This document shows positions 1 to 7,325 of a DNA stretch of 34,740 nucleotides, one piece after another. The stretch is from Sphingomonas endophytica (GTDB taxonomy: Bacteria > Pseudomonadota > Alphaproteobacteria > Sphingomonadales > Sphingomonadaceae), in the NCBI RefSeq assembly GCF_001476895.1, contig NZ_LDTB01000023.1, positions 1 through 34,740 of the forward strand, given 5' to 3'. Position 1 is the stretch's first letter, and every line of letters begins with the position of its first letter. Both the position numbers and the translations under genes were made by a program. The notes under the pieces were generated by a model. The model ran no database searches and had not been told where the DNA came from. It was given only the letters and a program-made list of their open reading frames with translations.

Positions 1-504
1 CCCCCGGAGGAGCCGCCGCCCCCGCCGCCTGATCAGCCGATGACGCCGCCGCCGGTGGTGTCGCCGCCGCCGATCGTGCAGAATCCGAACCCGCCGCCCG
101 TCCAGGTCGCGACGGTGCCGACCCCGCCGCCGGTCTATGTGCCGACGCCGGTCGTCGCTCCGCCCGCTCCGCCGGCGCCGCCCGCTCCGCCGGCACCGCC
201 CGCGGTCAGCAAGGCGGCAAGCCCGAAGGGTAATCCCGGCCAGTATTTCGGTGCCGACAACTACCCGCCGTCGGCGATTCGCGCCGAGGAACAGGGACGT
301 GTCGTCGCGAAGCTGACCATCGGGACGGACGGCCGAGTCACGGATTGCGTCGTCACCACGTCGAGCAACTCCTCGGCGCTGGACCAGGCGACGTGCCGCA
401 TCGCCAAGAGCCGCGTGCGTTTCTCGCCCGCACTCGACGCCGGCGGCAACCCGACCACGGCCAGCTACACGCTGCCGGTGCGCTGGGTGCTGCCACAGAA
501 CTGA
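1..504 (+). CDS. tonB: Energy transducer TonB, C-terminal part (5' end outside window)
   Basis: The reading frame is open from base 1, so the gene starts upstream of the window; the first ATG here (40) lies inside a proline-rich stretch and is unlikely to be the start. The visible protein has a long Pro/Ala/Val-rich spacer, up to about base 220, then a TonB C-terminal domain: YFGADNYPPSAIRAEEQGRV, an LTIGTDGRV strand and a final LPVRWVLPQN strand. TonB spans the periplasm and passes proton-motive energy from ExbB/ExbD to TonB-dependent outer-membrane receptors. The proline spacer gives reach across the periplasm. The exbB-exbD-exbD genes directly downstream support the call. The N-terminal membrane anchor cannot be seen. 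A TolA-like or orphan TonB-domain protein is possible but less likely beside exbBD. Confidence 0.9.
   Translation, partial: PPEEPPPPPPDQPMTPPPVVSPPPIVQNPNPPPVQVATVPTPPPVYVPTPVVAPPAPPAPPAPPAPPAVSKAASPKGNPGQYFGADNYPPSAIRAEEQGRVVAKLTIGTDGRVTDCVVTTSSNSSALDQATCRIAKSRVRFSPALDAGGNPTTASYTLPVRWVLPQN
160..204 (+). repeat. 18-bp tandem repeat in the TonB proline spacer
   Basis: Two near-identical 18-bp units (160-177 and 178-195, differing at the last base) are followed by a 9-bp partial third unit (196-204). Each unit encodes PPAPPA. The repeat lies in frame in the periplasmic spacer, so slippage would change spacer length in six-residue steps without breaking the frame. Confidence 0.75.
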
Positions 505-571
505 TCCGCGTGAACCTGGCCGCGCGGACCTGCGTCGGCCGACAACAAATTGGGCTTAAGGAAGAAACCGA

Positions 572-1360
572 ATGATCATCAACATTCTCGCCGCGGGTGG
601 GACCGCGGCAGCCGAGAACCAGTTCGGCCTGCAGCAGGCGCTGAAGGAAGGCGGCATCATCTCGCAGTCGGTGTTCACCATCCTGGTGGTGATGTCGGTC
701 GTGTCCTTCTACATCCTGTTCTCGAAGCTGTTCGAGCAGCAGAAGATCATCAACCAGGCGAAGCGCGTGCGCTCGAGCTTCTGGACCAGCAATTCGCTGC
801 GCGAGGGTTCGGCCAAGCTCGAGAAGAACTCGGCCTACAAGCAGCTGGTCGACGATGGCCTGGCGGCTCAGGAGCAGCACTCGAAGCTGACCGATCCGGT
901 CGAGGCGCACGACTGGCTGCACGGCTCGCTGGCGCGTTCGGAAGCCGCGATCAACTCGAAGCTGGGCGGTGGTCTGGCGTTCCTCGCGACCGTCGGCGCG
1001 ACCTCGCCGTTCATCGGTCTGTTCGGCACCGTCGTCGGCATCTACCGCGCGCTGATCAAGATCGGCGCGTCGGGCGATCCGTCGATCGACAAGGTCGCCG
1101 GTCCGGTCGGTGAGGCGCTCATCATGACCGCGCTCGGCCTGGTCGTCGCGGTTCCGGCCGTGCTCGCCTACAACTGGCTGCAGCGCCGCAACAAGTCGAT
1201 CGCGGAAGACCTGTCAGCCTTCTCGAACGACGTGCTGGGCTTCCTGGCGTCGAACGGCGCGGTCCGTCCGAGCGTCGGCACCGCCCCGAAGGCGCCGGTG
1301 AAGCCGGCGGGTGCGACCACGACCGCCGGCCAGACCGGTGGCGTGCAGACCCGCCCGTAA
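572..1360 (+). CDS. exbB: ExbB / MotA-TolQ-ExbB proton channel family protein
   Basis: Inner-membrane proton channel subunit that works with ExbD to energise TonB. The 262-residue protein has a hydrophobic segment at about residues 32-52 (SQSVFTILVVMSVVSFYILF), a long cytoplasmic loop, and two more segments in the second half (GLAFLATVGATSPFIGLFGT and ALIMTALGLVVAVPAVLAYN). This three-helix layout and the TSPFIGLFGTVVGI signature are typical of ExbB/TolQ. The tail after about residue 230 is Pro/Ala/Thr-rich. The ATG is preceded by AAGGAAG (558-564). Position between tonB and exbD favours ExbB over TolQ, since no tolA, tolB or pal is present. Confidence 0.93.
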   Translation: MIINILAAGGTAAAENQFGLQQALKEGGIISQSVFTILVVMSVVSFYILFSKLFEQQKIINQAKRVRSSFWTSNSLREGSAKLEKNSAYKQLVDDGLAAQEQHSKLTDPVEAHDWLHGSLARSEAAINSKLGGGLAFLATVGATSPFIGLFGTVVGIYRALIKIGASGDPSIDKVAGPVGEALIMTALGLVVAVPAVLAYNWLQRRNKSIAEDLSAFSNDVLGFLASNGAVRPSVGTAPKAPVKPAGATTTAGQTGGVQTRP

Positions 1361-1371
1361 CGACGGGGTGA

Positions 1372-1442
1372 GGGGGCGTCCTTGGGGACGGCCCCCCCAC
1401 ACCTCCCGCCCTGCGGCCGCGCCATAACGGATGGCGGCAGGG
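1372..1442 (+). other. Two consecutive hairpins between exbB and exbD1
   Basis: Hairpin 1: GGGGGCGTCC (1372-1381), loop TTGG (1382-1385), then GGAC-G-(bulged G)-CCCCC (1386-1396). Hairpin 2: CCCTGC (1409-1414) and CGCCAT (1420-1425), separated by GGCCG, pair with the contiguous ATGGCGGCAGGG (1431-1442) around loop AACGG. Neither is followed by a T tract, so an intrinsic terminator is not obvious. They could be mRNA processing or stability elements separating exbB from exbD; that role is inference. Confidence 0.5.
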
Positions 1443-1471
1443 TGGAACGAAGGAATAGGAAAGCCTGATCC

Positions 1472-1945
1472 ATGGCGATGAGCGTTGGCGGAGACTCCGC
1501 TGAATCACCGATGTCGGACATCAACACGACGCCACTCGTGGACGTCATGCTGGTGCTCCTCATCATCTTCCTGATCGCGGTTCCGGTCGCCATCCAGACG
1601 GTCAAGGGCATCAAGCTGCCCAGCGTCGTCTTCGACCCGACCACGACCAAACCCGAGAACGTCTCGCTGTCGGTCAAGGCGGCGCCGGACGGTGCCTGCC
1701 AGGTCTATTGGGGTGTCGCTCCCGTGACGCACCAGGAACTGCTCGACCGCGCCGTGGCGAAGCTGAAGGCGGATATCGATCGTCAGGGTGGCGCGGGCAA
1801 CCCGAACCTCGAGCTGCCGGAAGCGCATATCCGCGCGGACATCAACACGCCGTGGAAGTGCGTGGCGGGCACGATCTACAACATGCAGATGGCCGGCTTC
1901 GCCAAGGTCGGGTTCATTTCGCAGCCCAAGGGCGGCGGCGCCTGA
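1472..1945 (+). CDS. exbD: Biopolymer transporter ExbD, first paralogue (two periplasmic cysteines)
   Basis: Single-span ExbD/TolR family protein, 157 residues: a short cytoplasmic N-terminus, the family motif SDINTTPLVDVMLVLL with the membrane aspartate expected for proton use at D24, then a periplasmic domain. The periplasmic part carries C76 and C130, which the second paralogue lacks. These could form a disulfide (inference). GAAGGAATAGGAAAG precedes the ATG. The gene is separated from exbB by about 110 nt with two hairpins and followed 17 nt later by the second exbD. Together with ExbB it would form the stator-like complex energising TonB. Confidence 0.93.
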   Translation: MAMSVGGDSAESPMSDINTTPLVDVMLVLLIIFLIAVPVAIQTVKGIKLPSVVFDPTTTKPENVSLSVKAAPDGACQVYWGVAPVTHQELLDRAVAKLKADIDRQGGAGNPNLELPEAHIRADINTPWKCVAGTIYNMQMAGFAKVGFISQPKGGGA

Positions 1946-1962
1946 GCTAAGGAGTAGCTGAC

Positions 1963-2391
1963 ATGGCAATGAGTGCAGGCCGCGACGACGGCGAGCCGAT
2001 GATGGAGATGAACACGACGCCGTTGATCGACGTCATGCTCGTGCTCCTCATCATGTTCATCATCACCCTTCCGGTTCCGACGCACGCGGTGAAGGTCGAC
2101 CTGCCGGTCAACGATCCCACCAAGTCGAAGCCGCCGGTCGATCCGATCAAGAACAAGATCGCGATCGACGCGGCTGGCGGGATCACGTGGAACGGCACGC
2201 CGGTCAATCCGACCGTGCTGCGCCAGTATCTGGACCAGTCGGTGGCGATGAACCCCGAGCCGGAACTCCAGTTCCAGCCGGATCCGGCGACCAAGTACGA
2301 TATCGTCGATCAGACGTTGGCCGACATCAAGCGGTCGAATGTGACCAAGCTCGGCTTCGTCGGCAACGAGCAATATTACCGGGAGTTCTGA
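1963..2391 (+). CDS. exbD: Biopolymer transporter ExbD, second paralogue
   Basis: Second ExbD/TolR family protein, 142 residues, starting MAMSAGRDDG like the first copy (MAMSVGGDSA). It shares the motif MNTTPLIDVMLVLLIMF with the conserved membrane aspartate at D23. The periplasmic domain (about residues 50-142) has no cysteine and differs clearly from the first copy, so the pair is an older duplication rather than a recent one. AAGGAG lies just upstream of the ATG. It is the last gene before a strong terminator. Tandem exbD genes behind tonB-exbB are known from Xanthomonas, where the second is needed only for some substrates; whether that holds here is unknown. Confidence 0.93.
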   Translation: MAMSAGRDDGEPMMEMNTTPLIDVMLVLLIMFIITLPVPTHAVKVDLPVNDPTKSKPPVDPIKNKIAIDAAGGITWNGTPVNPTVLRQYLDQSVAMNPEPELQFQPDPATKYDIVDQTLADIKRSNVTKLGFVGNEQYYREF

Positions 2392-2425
2392 TCGCGTCAC
2401 GCGTTTCTCTCACCGGCATTACGAC

Positions 2426-2453
2426 AAGGCGGTCCTTCGGGGCCGCCTTTTTT
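2426..2453 (+). terminator. Intrinsic terminator after tonB-exbB-exbD-exbD
   Basis: A 10-bp stem (AAGGCGGTCC at 2426-2435 with GGGCCGCCTT at 2440-2449, one G-T pair) closes a TTCG tetraloop. The end of the stem runs into a six-T tract (2448-2453). This is a textbook rho-independent terminator 35 nt after the exbD2 stop. Confidence 0.92.
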
Positions 2454-2530
2454 CGTTGCGCGCTCGCTGAACCGGTGCGGCTGGCATGGTGCGCGACGGG
2501 ACAGCGACCGTGACAATGCCACTTGCCTCC

Positions 2531-2570
2531 TTGTCAAATTAGTGACACGTTCATGTCATAAAACCGTAAC
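2531..2570 (+). promoter_or_regulatory. PHO-box-like array (four 7-mers at 11-bp spacing)
   Basis: Four 7-mers start at 2531, 2542, 2553 and 2564: TTGTCAA, GTGACAC, ATGTCAT and CCGTAAC. They are separated by ATTA, GTTC and AAAA. The known PhoB box is two CTGTCAT-like 7-mers separated by an AT-rich 4-mer, so this reads as two adjacent boxes. The third unit is the best (6 of 7). It ends 36 bp before the ATG of the small secreted protein gene. PhoB control is inferred from this match alone. Confidence 0.5.
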
Positions 2571-2606
2571 GCGTGGCTTAGGCGCGAACGGAGACTGGAG
2601 GGTGAA

Positions 2607-2957
2607 ATGCACGACAAGCTGATGGTCCCCGCCATGATGTTGGCAATGGTCGCCGCGATGCCGGCATTGGCAAAGGATCGCGTCGGGTATCAGGCGATCT
2701 CGACCGGCAGTCTCGGCGATGCAGAGCGCACACTGACCGCTGAGCGCGAAATTTTCCCGCAGCGCCCGGAACTCATGCTCAATCTGGCCGCCGTCTACTC
2801 CCGCACCGGCCGCCAAGCGCAGGCTCGCGCCTTGTACGGCGACGTGCTGCAGCGCCAGCCGGTCGCCATGGATCTCGCCGATGGCTCCGTCGTCTCGTCG
2901 CATGTCCTGGCGCACAAAGGGTTGGCGCGGCTCGGCGCCACGATGGCATCCCGCTAA
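2607..2957 (+). CDS. Small exported TPR-like protein of unknown function
   Basis: The 116-residue protein begins with a clear Sec signal peptide: K4, a hydrophobic core over residues 6-18, and an ALA cleavage site at 20-22 before K23. The mature part contains one helix-turn-helix repeat resembling a TPR (RPELMLNLAAVYSRTGRQAQ, then ARALYGDVLQRQP). It should therefore be a small periplasmic protein with a protein-binding fold. CTGGAGGGTGAA before the ATG supplies the ribosome-binding site. It stands alone between the exb terminator and a long hairpin, so it is probably monocistronic. The upstream PHO-like array suggests phosphate-starvation control. No specific function can be assigned. Confidence 0.8.
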   Translation: MHDKLMVPAMMLAMVAAMPALAKDRVGYQAISTGSLGDAERTLTAEREIFPQRPELMLNLAAVYSRTGRQAQARALYGDVLQRQPVAMDLADGSVVSSHVLAHKGLARLGATMASR

Positions 2958-2964
2958 CTCCCGC

Positions 2965-3005
2965 TCGTGTCTCCAGTGTCACACGATGTGGCGCTGGAGA
3001 CACGA
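2965..3005. terminator. 18-bp hairpin between convergent genes, likely bidirectional terminator
   Basis: The left arm (2965-2982) pairs with the right arm (2988-3005) over 18 positions, the outer 12 perfectly (TCGTGTCTCCAG / CTGGAGACACGA) and the inner six with two G-T pairs, around the loop ACGAT. It starts 8 nt after the stop of the secreted protein gene and ends 18 nt before the dcd stop on the other strand. A short TTT follows on the plus strand, so terminator strength is uncertain. Confidence 0.65.
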
Positions 3006-3023
3006 TTTCGGGAACAAGCCAGT

Positions 3024-3578
3024 CTACAGGCGCGGCAACGTGACGCCGCGCTGGCCCATGTATTTGCCTGCGCGGTCGGCGTAGCTCGTCTCGCACGGTT
3101 CGTTGCCGTGCAGGAACAGGAACTGGCACGCCCCCTCATTGGCGTAGATCTTCGCCGGCAGGGGCGTCGTGTTCGAGAATTCGAGCGTCACATGCCCTTC
3201 CCAGCCGGGCTCCAGCGGCGTCACGTTCACGATGATCCCGCAGCGCGCATAGGTGGATTTGCCGAGGCAGATCACGAGCACGTCACGCGGCACGCGGAAA
3301 TATTCGACCGTGCGCGCCAGCGCGAAGCTGTTGGGCGGGATGATGCAGACGTCGGTCTTGCGATCGACGAAGCTGTTGGCGGCGAAGTCCTTCGGGTCGA
3401 CCAGCGCATTGTCGACGTTGGTGAAGATCTTGAACTCGTCGGCTACGCGCGCGTCATAGCCGTAGCTCGACAAGCCGTAGCTGATGCAGCCGTCGCGACG
3501 CTGCGACTCGACGAACGGCTCGATCATGCCGCTCTCCAGTGCGCGGTCGCGAATCCAACGGTCGGACATGACGGACAT
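3024..3578 (-). CDS. dcd: dCTP deaminase
   Basis: Converts dCTP to dUTP, the first step towards dTMP in the cytosol. The 184-residue protein has the family's N-terminus [10 protein letters not shown] and a GKSTYARCG loop at about 106-114. The [10 protein letters not shown] segment carries the presumed catalytic glutamate E133, and the nucleotide-binding region NEGACQFLF follows. Length fits the family (about 185-195). AAGGGGA upstream of the ATG supports this start over the internal M4. The gene is transcribed alone, divergent from the Nudix gene and convergent with the secreted protein gene. The bifunctional deaminase/dUTPase of archaea is related, but the residue pattern looks like bacterial Dcd. 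Confidence 0.95.
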   Translation of the reverse strand: MSVMSDRWIRDRALESGMIEPFVESQRRDGCISYGLSSYGYDARVADEFKIFTNVDNALVDPKDFAANSFVDRKTDVCIIPPNSFALARTVEYFRVPRDVLVICLGKSTYARCGIIVNVTPLEPGWEGHVTLEFSNTTPLPAKIYANEGACQFLFLHGNEPCETSYADRAGKYMGQRGVTLPRL

Positions 3579-3708
3579 GAAGCGATTCCCCTTCGTATTA
3601 ATGCGCTTTCGCTGCTGACGGCGACCTTCGCAAGGGCGCGCGATCTTCGGTCATGTCCGGCGGACCGTGTATTCGTGGCGCCTTCGATGCGATAGGGTGG
3701 GCCGCGCT

Positions 3709-4173
3709 ATGATCCGTGCGGTCCGCTCCCTTGCCTATCGTCTCCGTCGGGTAATTCAGGCCCGGCTTGGGTTGGAGACCCATGGGGTGAAGCTGCTGAT
3801 CGTCGATGCTGCCGGTCGCATTCTGCTGGTTCGACATAGTTATGGACGCAGCGACCTCTACATGTTGCCGGGCGGCGGGATTGCGCGACGTGAGGCGCCC
3901 GAGCGAGCTGCGGCGCGCGAACTGTTGGAGGAAACCGGCTGCGTCGCGCGCGAGCTGGTGCTCGTCGGGCGATACGAATCGCGCGCGGAAGGCCGGCGTG
4001 ATCACATCTTCCTGTTTCATGGCGTGACCGACGACGTGCCGGTTCCCGATGGCCGCGAGCTGACGGAGACGATCTTCGTCGCGCCAGACGCACTGCCGGC
4101 CGGCATCTCTCCCGCGACGCGGCGCCGTATCGAGGAATGGCAAGGCCGGCGCGAGCGAGTCGGCGACTGGTAG
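3709..4173 (+). CDS. Nudix hydrolase
   Basis: Hydrolyses an unknown nucleoside diphosphate linked to another group. The 154-residue protein carries a full Nudix box: G56-x5-E62-x7-R70-E71-L-x-E74-E75-x-G77, the metal-binding glutamates being E74 and E75. The preceding strands read VKLLIVDAAGRILLVRHSYG, typical of the fold. I chose the ATG at 3709 because GGGTGG (3695-3700) lies at good spacing; an in-frame GTG at 3667 would add 14 residues unlike the family. The basic N-terminus (RSLAYRLRR) is unusual. The gene precedes nuo by about 95 nt, with a candidate Fur box between, so it probably has its own transcript. Substrate cannot be predicted. Confidence 0.85.
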   Translation: MIRAVRSLAYRLRRVIQARLGLETHGVKLLIVDAAGRILLVRHSYGRSDLYMLPGGGIARREAPERAAARELLEETGCVARELVLVGRYESRAEGRRDHIFLFHGVTDDVPVPDGRELTETIFVAPDALPAGISPATRRRIEEWQGRRERVGDW

Positions 4174-4178
4174 TCAGC

Positions 4179-4193
4179 TGCGATTCATTCTCA
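4179..4193 (-). promoter_or_regulatory. Fur-box-like 7-1-7 motif upstream of the nuo operon
   Basis: The plus strand reads TGCGATTCATTCTCA; the reverse strand TGAGAATGAATCGCA. It matches the 15-bp motif upstream of bfd (34449-34463) at 14 of 15 positions. One half site is the classical TGAGAAT of Fur boxes, the other (TGCGATT) is a looser inverted copy. It lies 5 nt after the Nudix stop and about 75 nt before the chosen nuoA start. Confidence 0.45.
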
Positions 4194-4209
4194 CTGCCTC
4201 GCGGCCTTG

Positions 4210-4227
4210 CCCCTCCGGGGGGAGGGG
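4210..4227 (+). other. Perfect short hairpin in the nuo leader
   Basis: CCCCTCC (4210-4216), loop GGGG, GGAGGGG (4221-4227): a 7-bp perfect GC-rich stem. Its right arm is also the only strong ribosome-binding site for an upstream GTG at 4236. With no T tract it is not a clear terminator. It may shield that site, or be a remnant of a dispersed repeat. Confidence 0.5.
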
Positions 4228-4268
4228 TCTAGAGCGTGCCGGTTCCGTTCGCACTTGCGAGAGGCATA

Positions 4269-4643
4269 GTGGTCGATCTGTCGCAATACCTACCGATCCT
4301 CCTGTTCCTGGGGGTGGCGCTCGCCTTGTCGAGCGCGTTCGTGTTTCTGCCGATGGCGGTCGCCAAGCTGACCGGCGCGGCCAAGCCGACGCCGGAGAAG
4401 CTGGCCGAATATGAATGCGGCTTCCCGGCGTTCGAGGACAGCCGGTCGCAGTTCGATGTCCGATTCTATCTCGTCGCGATTCTCTTCATCATCTTCGATC
4501 TGGAGGCGGCGTTCCTATATCCTTGGGCGGTCAGCGTTTTTTCGCTGGGCTGGACCGCCTGGATCTCGATGATGATCTTCATCGCCGAACTGGCGCTCGG
4601 CCTCGTCTATGCATGGAAGAAGGGAGCGCTGGAGTGGGAGTAG
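4269..4643 (+). CDS. nuoA: NADH-quinone oxidoreductase subunit A
   Basis: Membrane subunit of complex I, at the junction near the quinone channel. The protein has three membrane helices (about residues 7-29, 62-84 and 88-110). Between helices 1 and 2 is the conserved acidic loop with [20 protein letters not shown], whose cysteine lies in the mobile loop known from structures. I start at GTG 4269 ([15 protein letters not shown], 124 residues), as family length suggests and GAGAGG lies just upstream. An in-frame GTG at 4236, with GGAGGGG at ideal spacing, would give 135 residues and cannot be excluded. It is the first gene of the operon; its stop overlaps the nuoB start by 10 nt. Confidence 0.93.
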   Translation: MVDLSQYLPILLFLGVALALSSAFVFLPMAVAKLTGAAKPTPEKLAEYECGFPAFEDSRSQFDVRFYLVAILFIIFDLEAAFLYPWAVSVFSLGWTAWISMMIFIAELALGLVYAWKKGALEWE

Positions 4644-5203
4644 AAGCACACTCCGGGCCGATCGGGCTCGTCAACAATCCGGAACCGTCGCGCGGCGTCA
4701 TCGCGCCCGATCAGGGCTTCTTCGATGGCCTGAACGGCGAGCTGAATGACAAGGGCTTCCTGGTCACCTCGACCGAGGAGCTGTTCCAGTGGGCGCGGAC
4801 GGGCTCGCTGTGGTGGATGACCTTCGGGCTGGCATGCTGCGCGGTCGAGATGATCCACGTCAACATGCCGCGTTACGACATGGAGCGATTCGGCGCCGCG
4901 CCGCGCGCCTCGCCGCGCCAGTCGGACGTGATGATCGTGGCGGGCACGCTCTGCAACAAGATGGCCCCGGCGCTCCGCAAGGTCTATGACCAGATGTCGG
5001 AGCCGAAGTACGTCATCTCGATGGGGTCGTGCGCCAATGGCGGCGGCTATTATCACTATAGCTACAGCGTCGTGCGCGGATGCGACCGCGTTGTGCCGGT
5101 CGACATCTATGTCCCCGGCTGCCCGCCGACCGCCGAGGCGCTGTTGTACGGCGTGATGCAGTTGCAGCGGAAAATCCGTCGCGCCGGGAGCATCGAACGG
5201 TGA
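4634..5203 (+). CDS. nuoB: NADH-quinone oxidoreductase subunit B
   Basis: Peripheral-arm subunit that binds cluster N2, the last iron-sulfur cluster before quinone. The 189-residue protein has all four expected ligands: adjacent C68 and C69 (GLACCAVEM), C133 (MGSCANGGG) and C163 ([11 protein letters not shown]). The start is GTG 4634, with AGGGAG (4621-4626) 7 nt upstream and overlapping the end of nuoA. An upstream in-frame ATG (4613) would add seven residues. The stop overlaps the nuoC start as GTGA, indicating translational coupling. Confidence 0.95.
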   Translation: MGVEAHSGPIGLVNNPEPSRGVIAPDQGFFDGLNGELNDKGFLVTSTEELFQWARTGSLWWMTFGLACCAVEMIHVNMPRYDMERFGAAPRASPRQSDVMIVAGTLCNKMAPALRKVYDQMSEPKYVISMGSCANGGGYYHYSYSVVRGCDRVVPVDIYVPGCPPTAEALLYGVMQLQRKIRRAGSIER

Positions 5204-6048
5204 GGGCGCCCGCTCCCGCCTTCGCGGCGAACCTGAACGAGGCGACGATCGACGCGGCGCGGGCCGCGATCGGCGCCGGGCTGCTCGATGCGATCGAGAT
5301 CGCGGGCGAGGTGCAGCTGCACGTCACCCGCGAGGCGCTCGTTCCTGCGCTGACCGCACTGCGCGATACGCCGGGTCTGGAATACCAGCAGCTGATGGAG
5401 ATCGCGGGCGTCGATTACCCGGAGCGCGTGGAGCGTTTCGAGGTCGTCTATTGCCTGCTCTCGCTGACGCGCAACCACCGGCTTCACGTCCATGTCGGCG
5501 CGACCGAGGATACGCCGGTGCCGTCGGTGACCGACATCTGGCCGGTCGCGGGCTGGCTGGAGCGCGAGGTCTATGACATGTTCGGCGTGCTGTTCACGGG
5601 CAACCGCGATCTGCGCCGCATCCTGACCGATTATGGTTTCCGCGGGCATCCGTTCCGCAAGGACTTCCCGCTGAGCGGGTTCGTCGAGGTGCGCTACTCC
5701 GAGGAGCAGAAGCGCGTCGTGTACGAGCCGGTGAAGCTGGCGCAGGATTTCCGCACCTTCGACTTCATGAGCCCGTGGGAAGGCGCGGAATACGTGCTGC
5801 CGGGTGACGAGAAGGCGAAGCTGCCCGAGGCCAAGGGCGCGCCGAGCCCGGCGACCGCGACCGAGGTGCAGAAGGCGGGGGCCGCCGAGGCGCCGAAGGC
5901 GCCGGGCGCCGCGCCGAGCCAGCCATATGCCAAGAAGGACGCGACCAGCACCGCCGAAACCGGCGCGGGTCGTGACGAGGCCGATGCCAAGCCGAAGCCG
6001 GCCGACCCCGATGTCGTGCCGACGAAGGGCGGGGGGCAGAACCAATGA
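5200..6048 (+). CDS. nuoC: NADH-quinone oxidoreductase subunit C, with Pro/Ala/Lys-rich C-terminal tail
   Basis: The 30-kDa-type subunit of the complex I peripheral arm, next to NuoD. The core (residues 1 to about 202) contains the family signature [12 protein letters not shown], followed by [20 protein letters not shown] and KDFPLSG, then the [14 protein letters not shown] region that touches NuoD. The remaining 80 or so residues are a low-complexity tail rich in Ala, Pro, Lys, Glu and Asp, ending GGGQNQ, without recognisable fold. The total of 282 residues is well above the roughly 200 usual for the core. The start is GTG 5200, overlapping the nuoB stop by 4 nt; the end overlaps nuoD as ATGA. 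It is not fused to nuoD, unlike E. coli. Confidence 0.95.
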   Translation: MRAPAPAFAANLNEATIDAARAAIGAGLLDAIEIAGEVQLHVTREALVPALTALRDTPGLEYQQLMEIAGVDYPERVERFEVVYCLLSLTRNHRLHVHVGATEDTPVPSVTDIWPVAGWLEREVYDMFGVLFTGNRDLRRILTDYGFRGHPFRKDFPLSGFVEVRYSEEQKRVVYEPVKLAQDFRTFDFMSPWEGAEYVLPGDEKAKLPEAKGAPSPATATEVQKAGAAEAPKAPGAAPSQPYAKKDATSTAETGAGRDEADAKPKPADPDVVPTKGGGQNQ

Positions 6049-7325
6049 CCGATATGCTCGTCGAGAAGAGCCAGCCGGTCGACCATGCGGTCGATCCCGC
6101 GCTGGAAAAGATGATCCACGCCACCGACGGGTCGCACCCGACCGAAGGCGACGTCGCGATCCAGAACTACACGATCAACTTCGGTCCGCAGCATCCGGCG
6201 GCGCACGGCGTGCTGCGGCTGGTGATGGAGCTGGACGGCGAGATCATCGAGCGTGTCGATCCGCACGTCGGGCTGCTGCACCGCGGCACCGAGAAACTGA
6301 TCGAATACAAGACCTATGCGCAGGCGCTGCCGTATTTCGACCGGCTCGATTATTGCTCGCCGGCGTGCATGGAGCATACGTTCGTGCTGGCGGTCGAGAA
6401 ATTGCTCGACCTCGAGGTGCCGATCCGCGCGCAATATCTGCGCGTGTTGTTCGCCGAGCTGACGCGCATCTGCAACCACATGCTGAACCTGGGTTCGCAC
6501 GTCATGGACGTCGGCGCGATGACGCCGAACCTCTGGCTGTTCGAAATCCGCGAAGACTGCATGGGCTTCCTGGAGCGCGCGTCGGGCGCGCGGATGCACC
6601 ACAATTACTTCCGCCCCGGCGGCGTGCATCAGGACGTGCCGCTCAAGCTGCTGACCGACATGGCCGACTGGCTCGACACGCGCCTGCCGCGCCTGTTCGA
6701 GGATGCGATCAGCCTGGTCGCGGACAACCGCATCTTCAAGCAGCGCAACGTCGAGATCGCGACCGTCAGCCGCGAGGATGCGATCGCCTGGGGCTTCTCC
6801 GGCCCGATGATCCGCGCGGCGGGGATTCCGTGGGACCTGCGCAAGCAGCAGCCCTACGACGTCTATGCCAAAATGGACTTCGAGGTGCCGGTCGGCACAC
6901 GCGGCGATTGCTACGACCGTTTCATGGTGCGCGTCGAGGAGGTCCGCCAGTCGGCGCGGATCATGAAACAGTGCCTCGCCGAAATGCCCGAAGGGCCGAT
7001 CGCGTCGCTCGACCGCAAGGTGGTGCCGCCGAAGCGCGGTGAGATGAAGCGCTCGATGGAGGCGCTGATCCACCACTTCAAGCTCTATACCGAGGGCTAT
7101 CACGTTCCGGCGGGCGAAGTGTATGTCGCCACCGAAAGCCCGAAGGGCGAGTTCGGCGTGTATCTGGTCAGCGACGGCAGCAACAAGCCGTATCGCTGCA
7201 AGATCCGCCCGACCGCGTTCAGCCACCTGCAGGCGATGGACTTCATGAGCCGTGGGCACATGCTGGCCGACACGACCGCGATCCTGGGCGCGATGGACAT
7301 CGTGTTCGGCGAGTGCGACCGGTGA
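6045..7325 (+). CDS. nuoD: NADH-quinone oxidoreductase subunit D
   Basis: The 49-kDa-type subunit, descended from the hydrogenase large subunit, forming the quinone pocket with NuoB. The signature [20 protein letters not shown] is present with the conserved histidines, followed by [18 protein letters not shown] and, at the end, [13 protein letters not shown], the usual C-terminus. Its 426 residues include an N-terminal extension of roughly 40 residues before [11 protein letters not shown], somewhat longer than the minimal family. The ATG is coupled to nuoC by the ATGA overlap. The next gene, an NTF2-like protein, starts on the overlapping GTGA of the stop. Confidence 0.97.
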   Translation: MTDMLVEKSQPVDHAVDPALEKMIHATDGSHPTEGDVAIQNYTINFGPQHPAAHGVLRLVMELDGEIIERVDPHVGLLHRGTEKLIEYKTYAQALPYFDRLDYCSPACMEHTFVLAVEKLLDLEVPIRAQYLRVLFAELTRICNHMLNLGSHVMDVGAMTPNLWLFEIREDCMGFLERASGARMHHNYFRPGGVHQDVPLKLLTDMADWLDTRLPRLFEDAISLVADNRIFKQRNVEIATVSREDAIAWGFSGPMIRAAGIPWDLRKQQPYDVYAKMDFEVPVGTRGDCYDRFMVRVEEVRQSARIMKQCLAEMPEGPIASLDRKVVPPKRGEMKRSMEALIHHFKLYTEGYHVPAGEVYVATESPKGEFGVYLVSDGSNKPYRCKIRPTAFSHLQAMDFMSRGHMLADTTAILGAMDIVFGECDR

